Shown piece after piece: positions 7,543-15,152 of a stretch of DNA of 18,659 nucleotides (its first letter is position 1; every line of letters begins with the position of its first letter). Source of the stretch: JADJPL01 sp964607915 (lineage in GTDB: Bacteria > Bacteroidota > Bacteroidia > Chitinophagales > Saprospiraceae); the NCBI GenBank assembly GCA_964607915.1, contig CAZSMU010000073.1, positions 1-18,659 of the forward strand, given 5' to 3'. The notes beneath the pieces were generated by a model. That model did no database searches. It saw only the letters and a program-made list of their open reading frames with translations, and was not told where the DNA came from. The position numbers were made by a program, and so were the translations under genes.

Positions 7543-7608
7543 CGTATTGCGAGGGGTTCATAGCGGGGTCAAAAAGGCCCTTGCTGACCCCTGGCAACAA
7601 GCCTTATT
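7541..7608. repeat. dispersed repeat unit followed by a shorter inverted unit, forming a hairpin
   Basis: 7541-7580 aligns with the units at 5795-5835 and 18620-18659, sharing TTGCG at the start and GGGGTCAAAAAGGCC at the end. It is followed by an inverted short unit, GCTGACCCC then GGCAACAAG (7583-7601), which matches the inner right arm of the long palindrome. Two alternative hairpins are possible: TTGCGAGGGG (7547-7556) with CCCCTGGCAA (7588-7597, 9/10), or GGGGTCA (7565-7571) with TGACCCC (7585-7591). No T-tract follows, so it is not a standard terminator. Confidence 0.75.
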
Positions 7609-7665
7609 CCGAGCCGGTGCCGGGATTTTCCCACCTCACCCATCCCACGTAACAAATCTGATGCC

Positions 7666-8868
7666 ATGAACCCTCGATACATCGCTGTACGCCAGGCTTA
7701 CGACCGGCTTTTTTCTACGGGAACGCCCGTTTTCATCAGCGTTCCAGGCCGGACAGAAATCGGTGGGAACCACACTGACCACAACCAAGGCAAGGTACTG
7801 GCCGCGAGCATCCACCTGGATTCCCTGGCCTGTGCAGCCCCCTCCGGCGACGAGCGGGTAATCCTGGTATCGGAAGGCTATCCCGCCCCATTTGAGGTGA
7901 CGCTGGACGACCTTCAGCCCCGCGAAGCCGAAAAAGGCACGACTGCTTCCCTTATCCGGGGTATCGCTGCCCGCTTGCAGGCCTTGGGCCACCACATCGG
8001 GGGCTTCCGCGCATACGTCAGCAGCGAGGTTCTGCCGGGTTCGGGACTGAGTTCGTCGGCCTCGATCGAAGTGCTCATCGGGGCTCTGTTCAATTATTTT
8101 TTCAACCAGAACGAAATTCCCGCAGAGGAACTGGCCGCTGTCGGGCAATTTGCGGAAAACCATTTCTTCGGCAAGCCCTGTGGGTTGATGGATCAGACGG
8201 CCTGTGCCGTCGGCGGTATCATTGCCATTGACTTCGAAAACCCCCAAGAGGCGAAAATCAGCCGGATAGGCTTCGATTTCGCCCAAACGGGCTACTGCGT
8301 GCTCGTAGTGGATACGGGCGCCAACCACGCCGACCTTACCGCGGACTATGCGGCCGTGCCGGCAGAAATGAAGGCCGTTGCAGCTTTTCTGGGGCAGCCC
8401 TACCTGCGGAAAGTCCGTTGGGAAGATCTCTTGTCCCACATACCGCAATTGCGCAGGGAAGTAGGCGATCGCGCTATTCTGCGCGCCCTGCACTTCCTGG
8501 AAGAAAACGAACGGGTAGCGCAGCAAATCCACGCCCTCGAAACCGGAGACTTTGCGTCTTTTCTCGCCCTCGTCCGTGAGTCGGGCAGCTCATCTGCGCG
8601 TTGGCTGCAGAACAGCTTCGCCCCACACCATGTGCGGGAACAGGGGATTTCGTTGGGCATAGCCTTAAGCGAGCGCTACCTCAAAAAAATAGGGGAAGGC
8701 GCAAGCCGCGTCCACGGAGGAGGCTTCGCCGGTACGATACAGACCTTCCTGCCCACAGATGCAGTGCCGGGATACACAGACCTGCTCGATGCCGCTTTCG
8801 GAGCAGGGAGTACCCGGGTGCTGCATATCCGAAACCAAGGAATTGCTATTCCAGACGCGGTTGTGTAA
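7666..8868 (+). CDS. galK: galactokinase, GHMP kinase family
   Basis: A 400-residue cytoplasmic kinase that phosphorylates a sugar, most likely galactose to galactose 1-phosphate (Leloir pathway). All three GHMP motifs are present: PGRTEIGGNHTDHNQG (about residues 27-42), which contains the galactokinase sugar-binding signature in its GGNHTDH variant rather than the commoner GEHTDYN; the ATP-binding LPGSGLSSSASIEV (about 124-137); and SRVHGGGFAGTIQ near residue 347. GLMDQTACAVGG, holding the catalytic Asp region, is also intact. The ATG at 7666 begins MNPRYI, and length matches the family. An ATG-CCA-TGA three-codon frame at 7661-7669 overlaps the start and may be incidental. No galT or galE is in the window. 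The variant signature leaves some doubt about the exact sugar. Confidence 0.88.
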   Translation: MNPRYIAVRQAYDRLFSTGTPVFISVPGRTEIGGNHTDHNQGKVLAASIHLDSLACAAPSGDERVILVSEGYPAPFEVTLDDLQPREAEKGTTASLIRGIAARLQALGHHIGGFRAYVSSEVLPGSGLSSSASIEVLIGALFNYFFNQNEIPAEELAAVGQFAENHFFGKPCGLMDQTACAVGGIIAIDFENPQEAKISRIGFDFAQTGYCVLVVDTGANHADLTADYAAVPAEMKAVAAFLGQPYLRKVRWEDLLSHIPQLRREVGDRAILRALHFLEENERVAQQIHALETGDFASFLALVRESGSSSARWLQNSFAPHHVREQGISLGIALSERYLKKIGEGASRVHGGGFAGTIQTFLPTDAVPGYTDLLDAAFGAGSTRVLHIRNQGIAIPDAVV

Positions 8869-8890
8869 TCGCGGGGAAGTCGTACCTTTG
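8861..8890 (+). promoter_or_regulatory. promoter for the purM-like gene, inside the 3' end of galK
   Basis: TTG at 8861-8863, a 19-nt spacer, and TACCTTTG at 8883-8890 match the Bacteroidota TTG-N19-TAnnTTTG promoter consensus exactly. The -33 element lies in the last codons of galK. A start site near 8896 would give a leader of roughly 13 nt before the ATG at 8909. This is the best promoter in the window and implies that purM and nth can be expressed independently of galK. Confidence 0.75.
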
Positions 8891-8908
8891 CACCAAATAC
8901 TCCTCTGC

Positions 8909-10087
8909 ATGTCCGAGCCGTCACGATATGACCAACGCGGGGTTTCCGCGACCAAAGAAGAAGTGCACCAGGCGATAAAAGACCTCGACAAAGGTTTGTT
9001 CCCCAATGCATTCTGTAAGATAATCCCCGACTATGCCGCGCTTGACCCGGCATACTGCAACCTTATGCACGCCGATACCGCGGGTACCAAAACGAGCCTG
9101 GCCTACCTGTACTGGAAGGAGAGCGGCGACCTCAGCGTATGGACTGGTGTGGCCCAGGACGCTATGGTGATGAACCTCGACGATATGGCTTGTGTGGGTT
9201 GCACGGATTCTTTTGTGCTTTCTTCCACAATCGGCCGCAACAAACGCCTGATTCCGGGCGAGGTAGTGACCTCGCTGATCCAGGCTGCCGGCATTTTTGC
9301 AGAGGCCATGCGGGAGTATGGCATCCATATCCATCTGGCAGGGGGGGAAACGGCCGATGTAGGGGATATTGTGCGCACGGTGGACGTCGGCTACACCGCC
9401 TTCGCCCGGATGAAGCGCGCAGAAGTGCTGGAGATCAAGCTCCGGCCGGGTGATGTGATCGTCGGACTGGCCTCGTATGGCAAGACGAGGTACGAAAGCA
9501 GCTACAACGGAGGTATGGGCAGCAACGGGCTCACGTCCGCCCGCCACGATGTGCTTTCGGGGCACTATGCACAAAAGTATCCGGAGAGCTTCGACCCGCA
9601 GCTTCCCGCACAGCTCGCATACTCCGGCAGCCGCCTGCTGACGGAGGAGGTGGACACCCCGGAAGGCCCTATGCCCGTCGGCAAGCTGATGCTCTCCCCT
9701 ACGCGCACTTACCTACCTTTCTTAAAGCCTTTTATCGCGGAGCACCGCCGCGATATCCACGGGATAGTACATTGTACCGGCGGCGGGCAAGGCAAAGTAC
9801 TGAAGTTTCTCCAGGGAAAAAACAGGGTGGTAAAAGACGCACTGCTGCCCGTACCCCCGCTGTTCAGCCTGATTCAATCGGAATCAGGCGCGACCTGGAA
9901 GGAAATGTATCAGGTATTCAACATGGGCCATCGCCTGGAGCTGTACCTGCCGCAAGAACTGGCACCGGCAGCTATCGCGCAGGCAGCAGCCCTGGGCATT
10001 GAGGCGGCCGTCATCGGAAGGGTAGAAGCGGCAGAGCAGGCCCGGGTCATTGTGGAAAGTCCTTACGGCCATTTTGAATACGAATAA
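8909..10087 (+). CDS. purM: AIR synthase family protein, probable phosphoribosylformylglycinamidine cyclo-ligase
   Basis: A 392-residue member of the AIR synthase superfamily. PurM closes FGAM to aminoimidazole ribotide with ATP, the fifth step of purine synthesis. Corresponding motifs can be followed along the chain but are divergent: HADTAGTKTSLAYLYW in place of the usual TDGVGTK; VMNLDDMACVGCTD for the VNDLVVQGAEP region; GGETADVGDIVRTVDVGYTAF (close to canonical GGETAEM); GSNGLTSARHDVL; HCTGGGQGKVLKFL; and VFNMGHRLELYLP. It is about 45 residues longer than E. coli PurM (345). The ATG at 8909 is chosen over the longer frame from 8759 because the promoter lies just before it. nth starts 2 nt after its stop. 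A relative of PurM with another substrate is possible, but the match to the Bacteroidota PurM type makes cyclo-ligase the best call. Confidence 0.8.
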   Translation: MSEPSRYDQRGVSATKEEVHQAIKDLDKGLFPNAFCKIIPDYAALDPAYCNLMHADTAGTKTSLAYLYWKESGDLSVWTGVAQDAMVMNLDDMACVGCTDSFVLSSTIGRNKRLIPGEVVTSLIQAAGIFAEAMREYGIHIHLAGGETADVGDIVRTVDVGYTAFARMKRAEVLEIKLRPGDVIVGLASYGKTRYESSYNGGMGSNGLTSARHDVLSGHYAQKYPESFDPQLPAQLAYSGSRLLTEEVDTPEGPMPVGKLMLSPTRTYLPFLKPFIAEHRRDIHGIVHCTGGGQGKVLKFLQGKNRVVKDALLPVPPLFSLIQSESGATWKEMYQVFNMGHRLELYLPQELAPAAIAQAAALGIEAAVIGRVEAAEQARVIVESPYGHFEYE

Positions 10088-10089
10088 CT

Positions 10090-10773
10090 ATGACGCGCAA
10101 AGACAAGGCAAAGGCTATTGCCGGCATATTGGAAGCACTCTACCCTGAAACGCCTATCCCACTGCAGCACGAGGATGCGTACACCCTGCTCGTAGCCGTA
10201 GTCTTGTCGGCGCAATGTACGGACGAGCGGGTGAACAAAGTGACGCCCCATCTTTTTGCGCGTGCCGACACGCCCGCCGATATGATCCTCCTCAGCCCGG
10301 AAGAAATCGAAGGCATCATCCGCCCCTGCGGGTTGTCGCCCCGCAAATCCAGGGCTATCTGGGACCTTTCCCGTATCCTCATCGAAAGCCACGGTGGGCT
10401 GGTGCCGCAATCTTTCGAAGCACTTGAGGCACTGCCCGGCGTGGGCCATAAGACGGCCTCGGTAGTCATGAGCCAGGCTTTTGGGGTCCCGGCTTTTCCG
10501 GTGGATACCCACATCCATCGCCTGGCGTACCGCTGGGGGCTGAGCGATGGCAAAAACGTGGAACGCACGGAGGCCGACTTGAAAAAAGTATTTCCACGGG
10601 ATAAGTGGAATGCCCTGCACTTACAAATCATCTTCTTCGGACGGCAGTACTGTGCTGCCCGTGTGCACAACCCCTACGCGTGTCCGATCTGTAGCCAATA
10701 CGGTCGGAAATCCCTATTTCTGGAGTACGACCGCGCACAGGAGAAGAAAAATAATTCAAAAAGGAAGCCCTAA
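10090..10773 (+). CDS. nth: endonuclease III, DNA glycosylase/AP lyase
   Basis: A 227-residue base-excision repair enzyme that removes oxidised pyrimidines and cleaves AP sites. AYTLLVAVVLSAQCTDERVN (about residues 30-49) is the typical N-terminal helix. The helix-hairpin-helix LEALPGVGHKTASVV (about 115-129) carries the catalytic Lys, and FPVDTHIHRLAYRWGL supplies the catalytic Asp. The C-terminal 4Fe-4S loop is atypical: YCAARVHNPYACPICSQYG has three Cys in a C-x9-C-x2-C pattern, and no fourth Cys follows in the remaining residues (E. coli has C-x6-C-x2-C-x5-C). Cluster binding is therefore doubtful or uses another ligand. The gene starts 2 nt after the purM stop, so it is probably in the same operon. 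Its last 18 nt overlap the converging tamL gene. Confidence 0.93.
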   Translation: MTRKDKAKAIAGILEALYPETPIPLQHEDAYTLLVAVVLSAQCTDERVNKVTPHLFARADTPADMILLSPEEIEGIIRPCGLSPRKSRAIWDLSRILIESHGGLVPQSFEALEALPGVGHKTASVVMSQAFGVPAFPVDTHIHRLAYRWGLSDGKNVERTEADLKKVFPRDKWNALHLQIIFFGRQYCAARVHNPYACPICSQYGRKSLFLEYDRAQEKKNNSKRKP

Positions 10774-13197
10774 GCCAAGGTTGATATTCGGGTCTTTCAT
10801 CCATCGGGAAGGAGGATTCCAGAAGCGCTCACCGTCCCATCGGTAGGGATAGCGCATCTTTACCCCCAGATCCACGCGGAATATGAAATAGCTGAAGTCG
10901 AGTCGCATGCCGACGCCCGGGCTGAGGGCTATCTGTCGATAGAACGGGTCGTACAGGCCGCGGCCGGGAGGCGCTTCCGGATCCACGGTTCCTGTGAATC
11001 GGAACTGCGAGCCGGGCCGTGTGGGGTCTTTTGCAACCGTCCAGATATTGCCGCCGTCGAGGAACAAAGCGCCGTTGAGGGCCCACAGGATATGAAAGCG
11101 GTACTCCACGTTAAATTCCAGTTTCAGGTCGCCGGTCTGGTAGTAAAACAGAGGGTTGTTGTAGTTCAGCGACAGAGAGTCAATATGGCCGCCGGGGCCG
11201 AGTTCGCGGGCGGCCCAGCCCCGGATACTGTTGGGCCCTCCGGAAAAAAACTGCTTGACGTAGTGTACATTATCACTGAAGCCGAGCGGCCTGACCACCC
11301 CTGCGTTGAACCGCACGGCTATGGAGCGATTAGCGTCCATTTGCTTGTACACCCTATAGTCTGCATCTATGCGGAAGTATTGGGAGAAGGGGATATTGCC
11401 GATGGTGAAGGTATCGCGTTTGTTGGCGATCCAGTTGTACAGGGAGTTGCTGGCCCAAAACTCGAAGCCGGAGGTTTCCAGGGTTAAGCCGGCATATTGG
11501 GAGAAGCCCCGTTTGTCGGGGCGGTTGGCGAGTACGATGTTCAAGTCTCTGAAAAAGAGGCTTACAAACAACTGCTTGCTGAAGGAATTGCGAAAGAAGG
11601 GGTTTTCATTGAGGATGGTGCTCGACGCTTCCTGAAAGCGGGGCAGCAGGTAGTCAATCCCGAGATGGTTGACGCTGAAGCGCCGGTTGGGCTGCTGGAT
11701 ATCAAACCCATATCCGAGGTGGACGAGCCCGTAGTTGTAAAAGTTGAGCAGGGAAACGTAGTTCCAGCTCGCGGAGAGGCGGTTGTTGGCGCTGCGCTGC
11801 ATGTATCCCAGCAGGGTAGGGGTGTTGCTGCGCGGGCGGTTCAGGGCCGACAAAAGCGTGCTGCTCTGCCGCCAAATGCCCAGATAGTCGCGGAAGCGGG
11901 GCCAGAACAGGTCGGTCTGGAAGCGCAAGTCTATCGTATTCCAAAAATTGACGCTTTCCGGACTGGGGTTTACTTCCACCCCGGCAGAAAGTTTGCTGAC
12001 GAGGGCTTCTGCTCCCTTGAACAGGTTGCGATGTCGCACCGACGGGCTGAGGGAGATGCCGATCAGGTTGCCGATACCGGCAGCATTGCTTCGGTTGGTA
12101 TAGTTGAGTTCAAAGTCGAGGCCCATTTCAAAGCGGGGCGTCGGGGTGAGTTCGATCCGAAAATTGAGTTTGTTGGGGAAAATGGAATCTACCTCCTGGC
12201 GGACGCGCACAAACTTGAACACCCCTAAAGCCCCCAGTTGCCGGTTGGTGAGTTCGTAGAGGTCGTCCTGGTAAGGAGCGCCCTGCCGGAGATGGATGGC
12301 ATTGCGGATGACCTCCGGCTTGATGAAAAAATGGAAAGCGGTATCCCGAAAGATGAGTCCCTGGATAGAAGTGTCGCGCAGTTGCCCCGCTTCGATGGCC
12401 GGGTTGAAATTGGGAAAAATGACGATGTCCCCGATAAAAAAGCGACCTGCCGAGCGTTGCTCGGAAGAGGGGGCGATTGTCAGGAAGATGTTGGAAGCCA
12501 GGGTTTGGTGGTTGGTGTCCACTTCTATTTGCGGGATGGCAGCAGGATAGAAGTAGGCGAACCCCTGGTTGCGCAGCGTTTTGGAAATGCGGTCTTTTTC
12601 CAGTTCGAAGAGTTTTCCGTCCAGGCCGGCCCCGCGCTTGAAAAAAGTCATTTCGGCACTTTTTTGCAGGATGCTGTCCATCTCCCGGTTGGGCGCGGAG
12701 AAGAAGACGCTGTCTATCCGGTACAGCCCGTTGGTATGTACGTCGTACAGAACACTCGCCTTTTTATTATTTTTGCCGCTGAGCGTGCTTTGAAAAGAGA
12801 CTTGTGCATCGTAGTAGCCTTTGTACTGAAGGTAGCGCTGCATCTCGAGGGCTGTGTTGCGGGTTATGGCCGAGTCGTAGATGGCAGGTCGTTCTGCCAG
12901 GAAGCGCAGCCTCCACGTATTGATACGAGAAGAGTCGGAGGGGTCGGATTTGAAAAAAAACCATTCCCTGGGGATCAAAAAGAACAGGTTCCCGTTTGGC
13001 TTCTGCTTGTAGAGCGTGGTCAGCTCATAGCTCAGGTTGCGGTAATCTTCGATTTGGCTTTTATTTTCGAGCCGGAGCGCGTTTTTGGTCAGCAGGGCCT
13101 GCTCTGTATCCAAAAATCGGGTAGTATTGCAACTGCTGAGGACTGCGAGCAGCCCTGTGAGGGGGAGTATGTGGAAAAGAATATTTTTGCGGGCCAT
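10756..13197 (-). CDS. tamL: TamL-like BamA/TamA-family outer-membrane lipoprotein
   Basis: An 813-residue protein of the Omp85/BamA-TamA family, working in outer-membrane protein insertion or envelope assembly. A lipoprotein signal peptide ends at the lipobox LSSC (Cys near residue 22), the mark of the Bacteroidota TamL variant. POTRA-like repeats cover about residues 25-380 (YLQYKGYYDAQVSFQ, LRNQGFAYFYPAAI, LTNRQLGALGVFKFVRV). The C-terminal beta-barrel includes FSGGPNSIRGW (the RGF/Y-type L6 motif, here RGW) near 655-665 and ends NLGLGLPF, with the terminal Phe of the beta-signal. I chose the ATG at 13197, which puts the lipobox at normal distance; the upstream Met at 13236 would overlap the divergent methylase gene. 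tamB, often the neighbour of tamL, is not in the window. TamL versus a lipoprotein BamA paralogue is the remaining uncertainty. Confidence 0.85.
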   Translation of the reverse strand: MARKNILFHILPLTGLLAVLSSCNTTRFLDTEQALLTKNALRLENKSQIEDYRNLSYELTTLYKQKPNGNLFFLIPREWFFFKSDPSDSSRINTWRLRFLAERPAIYDSAITRNTALEMQRYLQYKGYYDAQVSFQSTLSGKNNKKASVLYDVHTNGLYRIDSVFFSAPNREMDSILQKSAEMTFFKRGAGLDGKLFELEKDRISKTLRNQGFAYFYPAAIPQIEVDTNHQTLASNIFLTIAPSSEQRSAGRFFIGDIVIFPNFNPAIEAGQLRDTSIQGLIFRDTAFHFFIKPEVIRNAIHLRQGAPYQDDLYELTNRQLGALGVFKFVRVRQEVDSIFPNKLNFRIELTPTPRFEMGLDFELNYTNRSNAAGIGNLIGISLSPSVRHRNLFKGAEALVSKLSAGVEVNPSPESVNFWNTIDLRFQTDLFWPRFRDYLGIWRQSSTLLSALNRPRSNTPTLLGYMQRSANNRLSASWNYVSLLNFYNYGLVHLGYGFDIQQPNRRFSVNHLGIDYLLPRFQEASSTILNENPFFRNSFSKQLFVSLFFRDLNIVLANRPDKRGFSQYAGLTLETSGFEFWASNSLYNWIANKRDTFTIGNIPFSQYFRIDADYRVYKQMDANRSIAVRFNAGVVRPLGFSDNVHYVKQFFSGGPNSIRGWAARELGPGGHIDSLSLNYNNPLFYYQTGDLKLEFNVEYRFHILWALNGALFLDGGNIWTVAKDPTRPGSQFRFTGTVDPEAPPGRGLYDPFYRQIALSPGVGMRLDFSYFIFRVDLGVKMRYPYRWDGERFWNPPSRWMKDPNINLGLGLPF
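13182..13189 (+). promoter_or_regulatory. candidate -7 element for the SpoU methylase gene, inside tamL codons 3-6
   Basis: TATTTTTG matches TAnnTTTG and lies 28 nt before the methylase ATG at 13218. No TTG is seen at the expected -33 distance. On the opposite strand, TTAATTTG at 13260-13267 (7 of 8 consensus bases) with TTG at 13289-13291 is a weak candidate for the tamL promoter. If both are real, the two divergent promoters lie within each other's coding sequence. Confidence 0.4.
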
Positions 13198-13217
13198 GAT
13201 AAACCGTCTTCTGGAGA

Positions 13218-14000
13218 ATGAACCTTTCCAAGGCAAAAGCCGCCTGGATTTCTTCCTTGCAAATTAAGAAGTTCCGGCTAAAGAATCACAAATTCGTCGT
13301 AGAAGGCGACAAGATTGTGCAGGAATTATTGCGTGCTCCCGGTTGGGAGGTGGCGGAGTTGTATGCCTTGCCCACCTGGATCGCTTCCCATAAAAATCTT
13401 CTGCCGGGCGAGGGGATGCTCATCGTTCCCGTTTCGGAAGAAGAATTGAAAAAAATTTCTGCGCACCCTACGCCCAACCAGGCTGTGGCGGTAGCCACTC
13501 CCCGAGAGATGAACCCGCGCCCCGAGGTGCTGCGCAGCGACTTGTCGCTGTTTTTGGACGGTATCCAGGACCCCGGTAACCTGGGGGCTATTCTGCGCAT
13601 TGCCGATTGGTTTGGCATTGGCCATGTGTTTCTGGGGCCAGGTACGGTAGATTTGTTCAACCCGAAAGTGATTCAGGCCTCTATGGGCGCATTTCTACGC
13701 CTTTGCGTACAGGAGCGGGAGTTGGCGGATCTTCGCGAGGAATACCCTGGCCTTATCCTGGCGGGGGCCGATTTGGCCGGTCAGGACGTCTTCGCCTACC
13801 AGCGGCCTTCGGCGGCGGGCCTGTTGCTTGTGATTGGCAACGAAGGGGGAGGAATTTCGGAGGGCAATCGCAGTTTGTTGGACGCGTATTTGACGATACC
13901 GGCTGCGAAGGGCGGGGGAGCGGAGTCCCTCAACGCCGCTGTCGCAGCCGGTATCCTATGCGCTGTGTTGCGCCACGGGGGAGGACTTACAAGTGCTTGA
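13218..14000 (+). CDS. TrmH/SpoU-family RNA 2'-O-methyltransferase
   Basis: A 260-residue SPOUT-class methyltransferase using S-adenosylmethionine to methylate a ribose 2'-OH in rRNA or tRNA. The N-terminal substrate-binding domain begins WISSLQIKKFRLKNHKF, then FVVEGDKIVQELL (about residues 27-39). The catalytic knot has the three SpoU motifs: LDGIQDPGNLGAILRIADWF (about 112-131), LLLVIGNEGGGIS (about 203-215), and IPAAKGGGAESLNAAVAAGI (about 229-248). The last has an expanded GGGAES where many family members have M/GxxxSLN. ATG at 13218 matches the family start; GGAG sits only 1 nt upstream, too close to act as a normal ribosome binding site. It diverges from tamL with 20 nt between start codons, and its 3' end overlaps the converging TlpA-like gene by 14 nt. 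The exact RNA target cannot be told. Confidence 0.92.
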   Translation: MNLSKAKAAWISSLQIKKFRLKNHKFVVEGDKIVQELLRAPGWEVAELYALPTWIASHKNLLPGEGMLIVPVSEEELKKISAHPTPNQAVAVATPREMNPRPEVLRSDLSLFLDGIQDPGNLGAILRIADWFGIGHVFLGPGTVDLFNPKVIQASMGAFLRLCVQERELADLREEYPGLILAGADLAGQDVFAYQRPSAAGLLLVIGNEGGGISEGNRSLLDAYLTIPAAKGGGAESLNAAVAAGILCAVLRHGGGLTSA

Positions 14001-15099
14001 GCAGTTCCGCTTCGATCATGGCTGCTCCCCGCACGCTGGTGGAGACGATTTTCCCCTGGCGGTCTATGAGGAAGGCGCGGGGGATGGCATTGACTCCATA
14101 CAAAGCAGAGGCAGATGAGTTCCAGCGCTTCAAGTCGCTGACGTGGTATTCCCAGCTCAGGTTATCGGCGGCAATGGCCGCTACCCAATTCTGGCGGGTA
14201 TTTGCGAGCAGCTCCTGCAACTGGTCGGGCGAGGGCGCCCGCTGGCGCGTAGCGTCGTCCACACCGTCGAGAGATACGCTGAAGATAGTGAAACCGCGGT
14301 CTTTGTACTTGTTATAGACGGCTACCACGTTGGGGTTTTCCATGCGGCAGGGGCCGCACCAGCTCGCCCAGAAATCGAGCAGCACGACCTTGCCCTTGAG
14401 GTCGGAAAGCGCCATCGTCTTACCGCTCGGGCTGGGGAGGCGGATATCCGGGGCGTCCATGCCTACCTGTATGCGCTCGCTGGCCATTTGCTGGCGGTAT
14501 TGTTCTTCCAGGGAGTTCAGGTACTCCCCGTAGGAGGTGGTGAGTTCGTGTTCCGGGTGCGTCGTCACCAGGCGGTTGTAGGCGTTGCGCTGTATGTTGA
14601 GGTATTGGCCTTCTTGCCCAAGGGAAATGAAGGCCACGAAAGCCCCGGTGAAGGGATTGGCTGTCCCTTTGATGAAGTCATCGATATCTTTGGACGTCAT
14701 CTGCCGGGCGATGAGCTTGCGGACGGTCTCGGCGAGTATTTTCGAGTCCTCCGAGCCCTCTATGCGGATGTCGTAGTTGTTCATGGCATTGATATCGCCT
14801 TCGAGGGCAATATCTTTTTCATCGCCGTTCAACACGAGGTTGATGCGGCTTGCGCCTACGCGCAGGGTATAGACGCCAGCCTCCAGGCCCTCGGGGAAGC
14901 TGAGCTTGAAGTCCCCGTTGGAGCCGATGTCGGCTTTGCCTAAAATATTGGCTGCTTTGCCGATGACGACTCCGTCCAGGAAGACTTGCAGGTTTTCACC
15001 CCCCGTGATTTTTCCCTTGATAACAGTGCCTTTGGTCTCGCATTGCGTCAGCGTGAGCAGGGCGAGCGCTGCGAAGAAAAGATGGAACGCGGTTTTCAT
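13987..15099 (-). CDS. TlpA-like thioredoxin-fold lipoprotein with DUF4369-type N-terminal domain
   Basis: A 370-residue periplasm-facing lipoprotein, probably a thiol-disulfide oxidoreductase. The signal peptide MKTAFHLFFAALALLTLTQC ends in a lipobox Cys at residue 20. Residues 24-110 form a beta-rich DUF4369-like domain (GTVIKGKITGGENLQVFLD, GVYTLRVG). A helical linker to about 215 ends SLEEQYRQQMASERIQ. The TlpA/AhpC-like domain runs from VGMDAPDIRLPSPSGK through VVLLDFWASWCGPCRMENP, with the redox pair WCGPC near residue 248, to the cis-Pro segment VNAIPRAFLIDRQGK. This order is common in Bacteroidota. purL ends 53 nt upstream on the same strand, so read-through is possible. Its partner protein is unknown. 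Confidence 0.93.
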   Translation of the reverse strand: MKTAFHLFFAALALLTLTQCETKGTVIKGKITGGENLQVFLDGVVIGKAANILGKADIGSNGDFKLSFPEGLEAGVYTLRVGASRINLVLNGDEKDIALEGDINAMNNYDIRIEGSEDSKILAETVRKLIARQMTSKDIDDFIKGTANPFTGAFVAFISLGQEGQYLNIQRNAYNRLVTTHPEHELTTSYGEYLNSLEEQYRQQMASERIQVGMDAPDIRLPSPSGKTMALSDLKGKVVLLDFWASWCGPCRMENPNVVAVYNKYKDRGFTIFSVSLDGVDDATRQRAPSPDQLQELLANTRQNWVAAIAADNLSWEYHVSDLKRWNSSASALYGVNAIPRAFLIDRQGKIVSTSVRGAAMIEAELLKHL

Positions 15100-15152
15100 A
15101 AGTAATCGTTACGTATAAGTTTTGTAGAAGATGCCGAAGCGCATACTGCCGC

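Noticed and set aside
5793..7608. Repeats considered as a CRISPR array
   Set aside because: Copies are irregularly spaced, in both orientations, palindromic and interrupted by genes; there are no spacers and no cas genes.
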